64,000 nt of DNA from Psychrobacter immobilis (lineage in GTDB: Bacteria > Pseudomonadota > Gammaproteobacteria > Pseudomonadales > Moraxellaceae), in NCBI RefSeq assembly GCF_904846185.1, contig NZ_CAJGZQ010000018.1, positions 16,411-80,410 of the forward strand, in the 5' to 3' direction. The position numbers were made by a program, and so were the translations under genes. The notes under the pieces were generated by a model, which was given only the letters and a program-made list of their open reading frames with translations, searched no databases and was not told the origin of the DNA. The stretch's first letter is position 1; each line of letters begins with the position of its first letter. Shown here piece after piece: positions 36,058-45,438 of this stretch.

Positions 36058-37284
36058 ATGTATATGAAAAGACAGATTAGACTAAGAGAGTTCGAGGCAA
36101 GTCAAACTATTTATAGGAGTCCTTCATTAAGATATGCTAGTAATGCACGAGGGCTAACTAATGATATATCATATACAGCTAAAACTGACGAAAATGGTTA
36201 TATAGTATCAGGAAGATATTTCGATTGTTCAAAGAAAATTTGCGTTATCGGAGCGTCATTGATCGAAAATATATTTGTTAAGGAAAGCGTAAGATGGAAT
36301 ACTTTGGTAGAAAAGCTATTCTTAGAAAATGGCGATGCATATAAGTTTTACAATGCTGGTTACTCAGGATCAACTTCGTTAAATATATTAAACACCTTAT
36401 TAAACAAAGTTTATAACGATAATTTTGACTTAATAATATATTTCATCTCATCTAATGATTGGTCAGCAACTTCATATGATAGTAGTTATTGGAATTTGAC
36501 GAAAAATCATTCAAACCTATTTCTCTCTGAATACATAGAAGAAGATAGAAACTACAAAAATATATCAGAGAGTCATTTTGATTCATTGATTAAATCAATA
36601 TATTGTACTGCTTCATGTTTTAATCAAAATTTCTGGTTAGCAACTTACCCAAACCTATGCGACAATAGAGCACTCGTTTTCCTGAATAACAAGTTGCGTA
36701 AAATCTGTAAAGAAAATAATTTTAAGCTACTAGATATAGATTACATAATGCAAAGTAATGAACTTAGCTTCGATGAAAATTTTTACGACAGACTGCATTT
36801 TAATGAAAAAGGTTCAGCTGCCTTTTCCAAGTCACTCTATAACTTTGTTAAATTCAATTGTTTAACAAAAGAAAACACATCAATATTAACGACAAAAAAA
36901 ATATTAAGTAAACAAATTAAAGCTATCAAAAATAATAAATTAAGTTTTAATGATGCCTTTTATACCAATAAAACATTTCAAGAAATTTCTTTCAATTTGA
37001 TTATTAATATTGAGGATAAAATATCTAAATCAGAAAATGATCTTATAGTAAGAATAATATTTGAGGAAAATCCAGATAATAAATTCCTAGCTTGTAGGGG
37101 TTTAAAGCATACAGATAAACTTGGATGGCATTTTTATTTAGATGTGCCAAACAACAAGAAGACTGAAACTAGTTATGCTTTCATGTCTAATTTTTCAGGA
37201 ACTGTCTTCTTAGAGATTGAATGTTTAAATGAAGACTCTCAATTAACTATTAATTCAATTGAAATTGAAATTCTAAAGAATTAA
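36058..37284 (+). CDS. SGNH-hydrolase-like protein of the glycan locus
   Basis: A 408-residue protein without signal peptide. SGNH blocks can be traced: the Ser block as VIGASLIENIF (GAS instead of GDS), the Gly block as YNAGYSGSTSLN, the Asn block as ISSNDW, and Asp-His as YDRLHFNEKGSAAF near residue 250. The C-terminal 130 residues form a separate beta-rich part. Members of this fold add or remove acetyl or other acyl groups on polysaccharides. The start may be the second ATG (36064). The sequence is very AT-rich compared with its housekeeping neighbours. Confidence 0.7.
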   Translation: MYMKRQIRLREFEASQTIYRSPSLRYASNARGLTNDISYTAKTDENGYIVSGRYFDCSKKICVIGASLIENIFVKESVRWNTLVEKLFLENGDAYKFYNAGYSGSTSLNILNTLLNKVYNDNFDLIIYFISSNDWSATSYDSSYWNLTKNHSNLFLSEYIEEDRNYKNISESHFDSLIKSIYCTASCFNQNFWLATYPNLCDNRALVFLNNKLRKICKENNFKLLDIDYIMQSNELSFDENFYDRLHFNEKGSAAFSKSLYNFVKFNCLTKENTSILTTKKILSKQIKAIKNNKLSFNDAFYTNKTFQEISFNLIINIEDKISKSENDLIVRIIFEENPDNKFLACRGLKHTDKLGWHFYLDVPNNKKTETSYAFMSNFSGTVFLEIECLNEDSQLTINSIEIEILKN

Positions 37285-37345
37285 TAGTTAAACATAAGAT
37301 AGTAATTATGATATATATATCCTTGTTAGTAGCATAAATTACAAA

Positions 37346-38182
37346 TCAATTATTAAAAAGCTTCGGGAGGTAGTCTCTTATTACTTCTTTAGATAAAGAA
37401 ACAGGTTCAGGTCCATGACCTTTATCATGACTATATAATATGCTATGTAAGTTTTTATTTGATCCACCTTCAATTGGTAAATTGAAGTGATTACAGAACG
37501 GAATATAATGTTTTTCATAATGCATTTTATCAATTATATTTTGAATAACTACTCCATTAGTTACTTTACCTTTTTCATAAGAATTTTCTAGAGCTTGAAT
37601 AGCTGACCATTGTTCAGGAAAAGATAATGATAGTGTATCTGCTTCAGAAGTCGAATCGAAAACTTTTCTAAAGGCTTCTATATGACCTGAATAGTACTTA
37701 ATTATCTCCGTTTGTCCATTAATACAAACAAAATTTGCACCATCAATCTTTGAAGCCAATAATATGCTAGCATAGCCCCCCGCCGAACTATTCCAAAAAA
37801 CAATCCTGTTAGATGGGATTTTTAGTAGTAGAGCTACCTTAACTACTACATTAGCTACAAAAGAAGTTATATCCAAATCTTTCGTACCTGCAAACCAACC
37901 TATTGGTAAATTTTCGTCTAAATATAAAGCGGGATCAGATATAGACAAAACGTTGCTGTTAAAAACAGTATGCCAGTTCCAACGCGCGAAAGCAGGTATC
38001 TGATTTTTTTTCCTATCAACTGCACCATTAGGCATAACAATTAGATAATTATTTTTCATAGTTATGTTGAGACGACACTCTAATCGTAGACGGCCTTCAA
38101 GTACACAAAAATCAGATACTAACTCTTCACTTAAAGTTATATCTTCAATGTTTCTAAATTCTGAATGAGGAAACTGGGTCAT
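37346..38182 (-). CDS. Alpha/beta-hydrolase-like protein, last gene of the acyl cassette
   Basis: A 278-residue soluble protein. The nucleophile elbow is NSSAGGYASILLASK, with Ser133 in an N-x-S-x-G setting, and the likely catalytic His is H256 in SHDKGHGPEP. An Asp could come from the strand between. The N-terminal 60 residues form a beta-rich lid-like part. It follows the acyl carrier protein gene by 65 bp on the same strand, so it may act as a thioesterase or acyltransferase on ACP-bound chains. That role is inferred from context only. Confidence 0.65.
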   Translation of the reverse strand: MTQFPHSEFRNIEDITLSEELVSDFCVLEGRLRLECRLNITMKNNYLIVMPNGAVDRKKNQIPAFARWNWHTVFNSNVLSISDPALYLDENLPIGWFAGTKDLDITSFVANVVVKVALLLKIPSNRIVFWNSSAGGYASILLASKIDGANFVCINGQTEIIKYYSGHIEAFRKVFDSTSEADTLSLSFPEQWSAIQALENSYEKGKVTNGVVIQNIIDKMHYEKHYIPFCNHFNLPIEGGSNKNLHSILYSHDKGHGPEPVSLSKEVIRDYLPKLFNN

Positions 38183-38247
38183 TGTATTAACTTATTAATT
38201 TATGAATGTTATGTATATATGCATAACTTTATATAAACTGTAAACTA

Positions 38248-38487
38248 TCAATTTAACTGTTTATAAATAAACTCTACTAGTTCTGCTACATTTTCAAATT
38301 CCACATCCTCAAGATCTAGCTCTGCATTAAGAGAGTCTTCAATATTAGAGAGTAAAATAATATGTGATAACGAATCCCAACCAGGAATATCTATTGCTAC
38401 TGTATCACCTGATATTTCATTCGACTTTGTCATAAAAGTATCTTCAATAGCTGTACTGACTATCTGCATTATTTGTTCTTTGTCCAT
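38248..38487 (-). CDS. Acyl carrier protein of the glycan locus
   Basis: A 79-residue four-helix carrier protein. The phosphopantetheine attachment Ser39 lies in PGWDSLSHIILLSNIED, the D-S-L motif. It is strongly acidic, as usual. It is not the fatty-acid-synthesis AcpP, whose motif differs and whose genes (fab) are absent here. Only 3 bp separate it from the FAAL-type ligase, so ligase and carrier are made together and the ligase very probably loads this carrier. Confidence 0.9.
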   Translation of the reverse strand: MDKEQIMQIVSTAIEDTFMTKSNEISGDTVAIDIPGWDSLSHIILLSNIEDSLNAELDLEDVEFENVAELVEFIYKQLN

Positions 38488-38490
38488 TAC

Positions 38491-40149
38491 TTACACCTTA
38501 TTTAAAAATTTTAATAGTTTACTCTTATTAAGCTCACGACTTATCTTTCCACTACTACTCTTATGCAACCATAAATGTTCAACCAAAATAACATCGCGTA
38601 ATAAGAGACCTATATTATCTTGAACTGTCTGACGAATCGTCTTAATTAACTGCCTTTCCCAATCTTCGCAAGTTGACTGACCTTGTGCTCTCTCTTGAAT
38701 AAGATAAATTTCATTACTACCTATCTGTTCATTATATATACCTATCGCTACATTGCGCCCTGGTTTGATATCAGGTAATGAATTTACATGTAACTCTATT
38801 TCATGTGCGAAATAATTTCTACCATTACTAATAATTAAATCATCTTTTCGCCCTAGTACATATAGCTCATCATTATATATAAACCCTAAATCACGAGTAC
38901 GGTATAGCATTCCATCAAATACTTCTCGAGTCTTTTCAGGTCGATGGTAATAACCATCAAATAAGAAATTCCCCGCAATCACTATTTCTCCAACTTGATT
39001 ACCTTCTATAGGCTCACTTGAGTTTGGATTCAATATGGTAATTTGGCAGCCTTCAATAACTTTTCCACAGCTTAACAACTCTGATCCATCTCCTGTCGCT
39101 GTGGGCAATACTTGATTGGTGAGCAATGCCTTATCATCTACCCACAATCTACTAACTTCTTCCCCCAGTTTAGTCTGAGTAGCTGCATAAACAGTTTCAG
39201 CCATCGCATAGCATACTTGCATCTTCTCTTGCGTAACACCAATTGTATTAAAGTGATTAACGAAGTTATCAAAAGTTTCAGCTTTACACGGTTCAGAACA
39301 ATTAATAAAAGCTCTGACAGTAGACAAATCTATTGAATCAAATTTCTTTGGTTTAACCGTTCGTCGAAGATGCTCAAAACTAAAATTAGGGAGCCAAACT
39401 AGACTTCCTTTATATTCAGTAATAGCATGTAACAGACTTATAGGTTTACTAACCCATTCAAAAGGATCTAACAACACGATAGTCTGACCAAGTGCTATAG
39501 GCATTATAGTACAAGCAATTAAGCCCATATCATGATACATAGGTAACCAAGTGACTACAACATCCTCATTTGTGGCAGATAATACTCTAGCATAAGATTC
39601 GATTTGATCAATAACTGCTGTATGAGATAAAGCAACACCTTTTTTTAATCCCGTTGTACCTGAGCTATGCTGTAAAAATGCAATGTCATAAATCATCTCA
39701 CTAATATCTTCCAAATCCTGATGAGATGAAAGAGACTTATCCTCATAAACTTTACATTCAATATTCTCAGTAATAATTCCAAAAGATGTTAACCATTCAT
39801 CTGTAGTTACAATTATTGATGGATTAGTCAATTCGATCAACTGTTGATGACTCTCCCAGTACTTCTTTTCATCCTGCTTATGACTTGGTAAAGGCATAAG
39901 TGAGGGAATAACGCCAGCTGACATTAAGCCAAAAAACCATTTAATGGTCTGAGGAGTTTGAGGTAAAAATATTAGACCAATTCTCCCTTTTTCAATACCT
40001 TTATCTTTTACCCATGATCTTACTCTTTTTGTAAATTCATAAAGTTCAATATAGCTCGTAGCTACGCCTTTGAAGACAATGGCTGCCTTATCTGGATAGC
40101 AATGAGCATTATGTTCTAGCCTTGAAATTAAACTATCCATATATAACAC
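38491..40149 (-). CDS. FAAL-type acyl-AMP ligase
   Basis: A 552-residue adenylating enzyme. ATP loop: HSSGTTGLKKGVALSH. FAAL-type core: WLPMYHDMGLIACTIMPI, with LVWLPNFSFEHL. The end has YRTRDLGFIYNDELYVLGR and DLIISNGRNYFAHEIE, as in fatty acyl-AMP ligases, which transfer the acyl group to an ACP rather than to CoA. It sits directly before its presumed ACP. The start is MLYMDS; the ATG for MDS (residue 4) is an alternative. The acyl chain it activates cannot be predicted. Confidence 0.87.
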   Translation of the reverse strand: MLYMDSLISRLEHNAHCYPDKAAIVFKGVATSYIELYEFTKRVRSWVKDKGIEKGRIGLIFLPQTPQTIKWFFGLMSAGVIPSLMPLPSHKQDEKKYWESHQQLIELTNPSIIVTTDEWLTSFGIITENIECKVYEDKSLSSHQDLEDISEMIYDIAFLQHSSGTTGLKKGVALSHTAVIDQIESYARVLSATNEDVVVTWLPMYHDMGLIACTIMPIALGQTIVLLDPFEWVSKPISLLHAITEYKGSLVWLPNFSFEHLRRTVKPKKFDSIDLSTVRAFINCSEPCKAETFDNFVNHFNTIGVTQEKMQVCYAMAETVYAATQTKLGEEVSRLWVDDKALLTNQVLPTATGDGSELLSCGKVIEGCQITILNPNSSEPIEGNQVGEIVIAGNFLFDGYYHRPEKTREVFDGMLYRTRDLGFIYNDELYVLGRKDDLIISNGRNYFAHEIELHVNSLPDIKPGRNVAIGIYNEQIGSNEIYLIQERAQGQSTCEDWERQLIKTIRQTVQDNIGLLLRDVILVEHLWLHKSSSGKISRELNKSKLLKFLNKV

Positions 40150-40316
40150 CTAGTTTTATATTAATTGAACGAGTATTTTTGTAATTGCGAAATTATTTAG
40201 CATATCAAATACTATAAAACACCTTATTACCAAATAGAATCTTAGGAGTAGATTATTAAAATATTTACAGTGTTTGAAGTAGATATAGGAAATTACGACT
40301 TATACCCTATTATGAA

Positions 40317-41552
40317 TTATAAATATACCACCATATCTTTATGAGCATCGAAAGGCCTGATTTTTAAAGGGAAAACCATTCTTGGAATATCCTTACCTAT
40401 GGTCTGATGGTATTTAGTGAATGAAGCAGCATAGTTCATTCGTAAACTATTACCCAGTGCAGACTCCGGACGCTTAGTTAAACTATCGTCTCTATCTAAC
40501 GCTAGCATAAGCGGCACAACTTCTTCTTGTATACATGCTTCATCGATAACTTTAATTCTGCTATACATCTCCGAATCTGCACCAAATCTCACACTATCCC
40601 AGTACCCTAATTTTTCTGTAAGAAATTTACGTTCAATCATAATAGAAGCCAGACATTTATGGAGTATACCGTCGTAGGAAAATTTCCCCTTAATTCTAAA
40701 TCCGGTAAAAAAACCTTTATCAGTCATTCTCAAATAATAACCTAAATGAACCTTACATCCTTTCACATTATTAATACTTCTCAGTTGATGAGCAATACGG
40801 TAAGGAAAAGACCAATCATCTGCGTCTAGAATAGTAATATAATCACCTGATGCAACTTGTATGCCTCTATTTCTTGACACGTAGGCACCACTATTTTTAG
40901 TGTTTCTTAATACTTTAACTCTACTATCTTTTGAAGCAATATCCTGACAGATCTTATAAGTCCTATCGGTACTTTTATCATCAACGATAATGAGTTCAAT
41001 GTTTTTATGAGATTGCATTAAGATAGATTTTGCAGCGTATTCTACAGTATCAGCATTATTGAAAGCTGGCATGATAACTGAAACCAACTCCGTAAACTCT
41101 GATTGTTGAAATGAATTCTGCCAAGAAAATCTATTAAAAATATTTTTATTATGGAACTCGTTGAGAGTTAATCCTTGATAATTAAAATTAGCAAGATATC
41201 TATTAGTAAAATACAGATATAACTCTTGATCAGCGAAAATGTTTTTCAGATAGTTTGCAATCAAGACATTACTAACATTAAGCTCAACCCCAGAAGAATT
41301 ATTAAAAAACTGTATCATTCTTTTTTTATGACTTACAATTGACTCAATCTCTTTTAAAACATGTCTTTTAGTATACTTTAAACCACTATTATCCGTGGTA
41401 AAACTTTCGATATCAAAGTTTTTTTGTTTAGCTGAAAAGTTAATATCTTTTCTATCCAGATATCTATCAATATTTAGTAATTCCGAAGGAAGAAGAGCTG
41501 GGAATTTCAAAGCTCTCTCATAACAACTTATTAAATATTTCGAATTAATCAT
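40317..41552 (-). CDS. Family 2 glycosyltransferase with helical N-terminus
   Basis: A 411-residue protein. Residues 1-155 have no recognised domain. The GT-A domain begins VSVIMPAFNNADTVEYAAKS, with IELIIVDDKSTDRT, then NSGAYVSRNRGIQVASGDY and the metal site TILDADDWSFPYRIA. It is the same two-part design as the protein at 34840-35931. The stop of the upstream GT25-GT2 gene is 3 bp away, so the two are co-translated. Cytoplasmic; sugars unknown. Confidence 0.88.
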   Translation of the reverse strand: MINSKYLISCYERALKFPALLPSELLNIDRYLDRKDINFSAKQKNFDIESFTTDNSGLKYTKRHVLKEIESIVSHKKRMIQFFNNSSGVELNVSNVLIANYLKNIFADQELYLYFTNRYLANFNYQGLTLNEFHNKNIFNRFSWQNSFQQSEFTELVSVIMPAFNNADTVEYAAKSILMQSHKNIELIIVDDKSTDRTYKICQDIASKDSRVKVLRNTKNSGAYVSRNRGIQVASGDYITILDADDWSFPYRIAHQLRSINNVKGCKVHLGYYLRMTDKGFFTGFRIKGKFSYDGILHKCLASIMIERKFLTEKLGYWDSVRFGADSEMYSRIKVIDEACIQEEVVPLMLALDRDDSLTKRPESALGNSLRMNYAASFTKYHQTIGKDIPRMVFPLKIRPFDAHKDMVVYL

Positions 41553-41555
41553 AAG

Positions 41556-43727
41556 TTAGTCCAATATTTCTTTTAACTGATTTTTTATTTTAATAAGATT
41601 TCTCTCATCAGGGTTAGCAATCCTTTTATGGATATCCTTTGCATGATTGTGAATTAGATTATCCTGTGTGATTTTATCTAGATGACTAATATCTTCTTTA
41701 AAATCAGATATAAACTTTCTTTTTAGCGAGAATATATTATCGTAATTAGCAGTAAAAGTCGGCTGTTGTTTTTCAGGTCTGATTTTTACATCATAACTTT
41801 TTATAGCTACAGTATTATATAGCTTGAAAAAACGAGAATTTAGCTCAATGTCTTGATGCCTTCGATAGGTTTCATTAAATCCACCTAACTTTATAATGGC
41901 ACTTCTTTTATAAGTTTTGGTATCAGTATTTATATAATGTTTTAGATAATCAATTGAAATAATATCATTAAAAAGGTTACCACTTTTGAATCTTTCGGAA
42001 TCATGCTTATCATGCCCACCACCAGAAAATCCACAGTAGACCGAACCTATAGTTTCCTTAGTATCCTTTAAAATATTTACTGATTTTTCCACTCGTTCTT
42101 TTAAATAAATATCATCGTCATCAAGAAAGCAAACAAACTCACCATTTGATAGCCAAAGACCTGTATTACGAGCAGCTGAAGCGCCACGGTTACGTTTGTG
42201 AGAGTACACTACTATATTTTTTCTAATATTTTTATTTTGCAGCTTTACTGATAAGTCATTTTCAAAGTTCATATTTTCAGGGTTATCATTGATAATCAAA
42301 ACTTCTACATTACCATGCACCTGTAGTGCTGACTCTATTGAAGGCCAGCATTTTTCAAATTTTCTGTAGCATGGAATAATTATTGAGGTCAACGTATTTT
42401 GCAAAACCTTACCAGAGTTTAGAATAACCTTATAATTACTATTCAGAGTTTTTCTATTGCTTCGAAAAACATCTTGGATCAAAAATTTTAAAGATTTTGT
42501 CGTTAGTTCATAACTATTATCGAGAATAAACAAAAAATCTGAATAGGGAATATTCTCAACATACTTCTGGGTTTTTTCTTGTGAATAGTTAGATATATCA
42601 ATTAAATCATTTTTTAGAAAACCTTCATCTAAAACATCTCTACCTAATATTAAGCTCCTCAACCCGTCTTTTGATATATAAAAAAGATTTAATGAAGTAT
42701 AATTTAATAGTGAAGTATTTAATTTCTTCACCATCTGTATCTGTTCTATGCTATTGAGTATAAAAGAGTATTTAACATCCCTTTTATACTCTTTAAAATT
42801 TGATATGTCCCAGTTCATCTTTTCAGAATGAGCTTGCTGCTCTCTGTTATCTTTTCTGATGTCACTTTCTTCTACACAAGGTATGCAAATATTGGGATTA
42901 ATAACATAACAGTCTTCATTGTATTTATTAAATAGATGGCCTAAAACAACATTGTCAAATGTACCAAGATTTGAGTCAATAGCTTTTATAACCTCTTCGA
43001 AAATGGAAGAATCATAGATAGCGCCGAAGCTACCTAAGGTTCTACCTGGAATAGGATTATATAAGATCTGCTCTTGTACACTTTTTCCGAATTCTTTGTT
43101 TTCATCTAAATGATAATCAGAAGCTCCCAACATAATAATTTTATAATTTCCATTAAGTTTTTCGAGTACAAACTTTAAATCTGGCTCAAAATTCTCAGTG
43201 AAGAAAATATCATCATCAAACACACAAACCTTGTTATAACCTTTTTTGATAGCATCTTTAAATATTTTCTTTTGAGTCATTAAATACCCAAAAGCTCCTC
43301 TATGAATATTTTTCTTTATACGTCGTAACTTTTCCTCTTTTATGTGAGATGTATATTCACCAACATGTGATTTAGCCTCCATAAAATTACGAAATCTTTT
43401 ATCAACATCTTTATCAATTTCTGCATCTACAGCTTTAATGATTGTTGGATCTATACCTATTTTACTAAACTCTCGGAGAACCTTTATTCTTCTATCTAAA
43501 CGTTGCTCAAGATTTAGAACATACACACACTCGATTCCATTAGATTTTAGAATATAATCTAAACAAGATTCATCTAATATTGGTAAGTGCTTTTTAGCTA
43601 ATAAAATATTAGCTTCAAAGGCCTTGCTTTTGTGGAATATTTGAAGATACTTATATTTAAAGTACGACTCTAAATAATTTTTGTTTATATACTTATTGAA
43701 AGCATTGTCTACCGTTTCCACATTCAC
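41556..43727 (-). CDS. Two-domain glycosyltransferase, GT25 fused to GT2
   Basis: A 723-residue protein. An N-terminal GT25-like domain (about 67-290) shows VYVLNLEQRLDRRIKVLREF, IKAVDAEID, RGAFGYLMTQKKIFKDAI and the acidic VCVFDDDIFF, as in LPS galactosyltransferases of family 25. After a linker of about 150 residues, a GT2 domain (about 440-660) follows, with LTSIIIPCYRKFEKCW, VEVLIINDNPEN, NRGASAARNTGLWLSNGEF and CFLDDDDIYLKERV. Both metal sites look intact. The fusion could add two sugars in sequence. No frameshift is seen. Confidence 0.85.
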   Translation of the reverse strand: MNVETVDNAFNKYINKNYLESYFKYKYLQIFHKSKAFEANILLAKKHLPILDESCLDYILKSNGIECVYVLNLEQRLDRRIKVLREFSKIGIDPTIIKAVDAEIDKDVDKRFRNFMEAKSHVGEYTSHIKEEKLRRIKKNIHRGAFGYLMTQKKIFKDAIKKGYNKVCVFDDDIFFTENFEPDLKFVLEKLNGNYKIIMLGASDYHLDENKEFGKSVQEQILYNPIPGRTLGSFGAIYDSSIFEEVIKAIDSNLGTFDNVVLGHLFNKYNEDCYVINPNICIPCVEESDIRKDNREQQAHSEKMNWDISNFKEYKRDVKYSFILNSIEQIQMVKKLNTSLLNYTSLNLFYISKDGLRSLILGRDVLDEGFLKNDLIDISNYSQEKTQKYVENIPYSDFLFILDNSYELTTKSLKFLIQDVFRSNRKTLNSNYKVILNSGKVLQNTLTSIIIPCYRKFEKCWPSIESALQVHGNVEVLIINDNPENMNFENDLSVKLQNKNIRKNIVVYSHKRNRGASAARNTGLWLSNGEFVCFLDDDDIYLKERVEKSVNILKDTKETIGSVYCGFSGGGHDKHDSERFKSGNLFNDIISIDYLKHYINTDTKTYKRSAIIKLGGFNETYRRHQDIELNSRFFKLYNTVAIKSYDVKIRPEKQQPTFTANYDNIFSLKRKFISDFKEDISHLDKITQDNLIHNHAKDIHKRIANPDERNLIKIKNQLKEILD

Positions 43728-43820
43728 CTCTAATAAAGTCTATGATTGGATTAAAACCAACTTAAATAACATTATTCTCTCTATCAAAATCTTGAATAAA
43801 AAGCTTCTAAACACAAAATT

Positions 43821-45413
43821 TTATTTATTCTTTTTAATAAACTGAGCCTTTTTGAAAAACAATATTCGGTTTCCTATTTTGATAGGTGCAGTTATAATTT
43901 TTTTAGGCTCTTTTATGCTTTCTGCTACTATTTCTCCGATCTGATAAGAAAGGTGCTGCTTAATTTCTTCAGCTTTGGCGAAGTCCCCATACTCCTCAAG
44001 AGAAGGTAAACTATTTATCATAGTAATATTTTTATTATAATCAATATATTCCATAGCTATAGCTTTAGGAATGGTTAGAAGACCTCTTCTAGACTTAGAA
44101 TTTTTGATTATAGAAGCTCCAATTCTATAAGGAAGCTCCATTTTAACTCTTTTTTCTACACCAAATGGTATTGCTTTTGGTACCTCACGTGTAATAGCAT
44201 CTTCAGATTTTTCAAGATTTTGCAAATCATGTACTGCCTGAGAATCATTATCCTTGATAACCTTTGCATCATTTTTAAGATTTTTGATAATTTGAGTATC
44301 CTGAGTATCTTTAGTTACTTTCAAATTAAAATAGTACTCTAATTCCTTTTGGACTAAATAAAGTTGATTTAAGATGATTTTATTTTCTTTTTGTAAATCA
44401 CGTACCTTATATTTATCATCATCTATAGGCGCAGCAACGGTATTTTTCTGATCTAACTCATTAAAACTATTTTTAACTCTTGTTTCCAATACTTTTATTA
44501 AGTCAGCTTGTTCTTTATTAATACTTTCACTAGAATTTAGTAATTTCTTTAACTCTACTATCTTACTTTCTTTTTTACTTAGCTCTGTTTCCAAGCTATC
44601 TATAATATCACTATCGTTGTTCATAACACCTATTTCTTTTATAATAGAATAAATATCTTCTTGCCTTGAGAGCCCTTTACCTATCGAATCCTTATCCAAC
44701 TTAATACTGGATTCTGTTACTAACTTTTCAAATATATCAATTAATTCTGGATACTCATTCAATAATTCATATGATAACTTATCAATTAATACTTCTTGTA
44801 GATTAGAACTCTCGATATTACTCATAAGTTCTTTTTCTCTTATAGTTTCTCTATTGAGCACCGTCTTTCGATGATTAAAAATTATTTCGGGAGCAATACT
44901 TTTTATACATTTTTCTGTAGCTTTAATGTTTCTTAAGGCTGCACTGCCTTCCAGTAATACGCATTTATCTTTGTTATCAGAAAAAAATCTTAATAATTCT
45001 TTTTGAAAAACCATCCATTCCTTTATCATATTATTTAATGAATCTTGTGAAAGGTCATTTTTCACTGCATACCTAAATATTTCACTAGGATGATCAAAAA
45101 CTAGTACAAACTTGCAATTAGGTTCTAACCATTCCCAAAAATATAAGGCTGACAAATTTTTACTACTATTCCATCCCCAGCTTTCTATTTCTAAATTAGT
45201 TAATAAAAAATCAATTGCAACTGATTCAGCAAGCTTATTATCTATCAACTTCGAAGTCTTTTTATATATTTTATCTAATGCTATTGCTACATCTGTAGAA
45301 GACAGATCTGTTCTAGATGACTTAAGTGGCTCACTTAATCCTTTTTCATTTAATTTACCTATTAATTCTTCAGAAAGTGTTAACTCGTGACCACATTGCA
45401 CAATAATACTCAT
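43821..45413 (-). CDS. Sulfotransferase-like N-domain with coiled coil
   Basis: A 530-residue protein. The first 200 residues resemble the polysaccharide sulfotransferase-like family by layout (FVLVFDHPSEIFRYAVKND, then MVFQKELLRFFSDNKDKCVL), but the expected P-loop near the N-terminus is replaced by IVQCGHELTLSEELI, so PAPS binding is doubtful. A coiled coil covers about 265-400. It includes ENKIILNQLYLVQKELEYYF, a motif often found in surface-glycan biosynthesis proteins. A basic C-terminal part follows. It may organise the glycosyltransferases encoded downstream; that is a guess. Confidence 0.55.
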   Translation of the reverse strand: MSIIVQCGHELTLSEELIGKLNEKGLSEPLKSSRTDLSSTDVAIALDKIYKKTSKLIDNKLAESVAIDFLLTNLEIESWGWNSSKNLSALYFWEWLEPNCKFVLVFDHPSEIFRYAVKNDLSQDSLNNMIKEWMVFQKELLRFFSDNKDKCVLLEGSAALRNIKATEKCIKSIAPEIIFNHRKTVLNRETIREKELMSNIESSNLQEVLIDKLSYELLNEYPELIDIFEKLVTESSIKLDKDSIGKGLSRQEDIYSIIKEIGVMNNDSDIIDSLETELSKKESKIVELKKLLNSSESINKEQADLIKVLETRVKNSFNELDQKNTVAAPIDDDKYKVRDLQKENKIILNQLYLVQKELEYYFNLKVTKDTQDTQIIKNLKNDAKVIKDNDSQAVHDLQNLEKSEDAITREVPKAIPFGVEKRVKMELPYRIGASIIKNSKSRRGLLTIPKAIAMEYIDYNKNITMINSLPSLEEYGDFAKAEEIKQHLSYQIGEIVAESIKEPKKIITAPIKIGNRILFFKKAQFIKKNK

Positions 45414-45438
45414 TTGATAAATATCCTTTTGACTGTAT

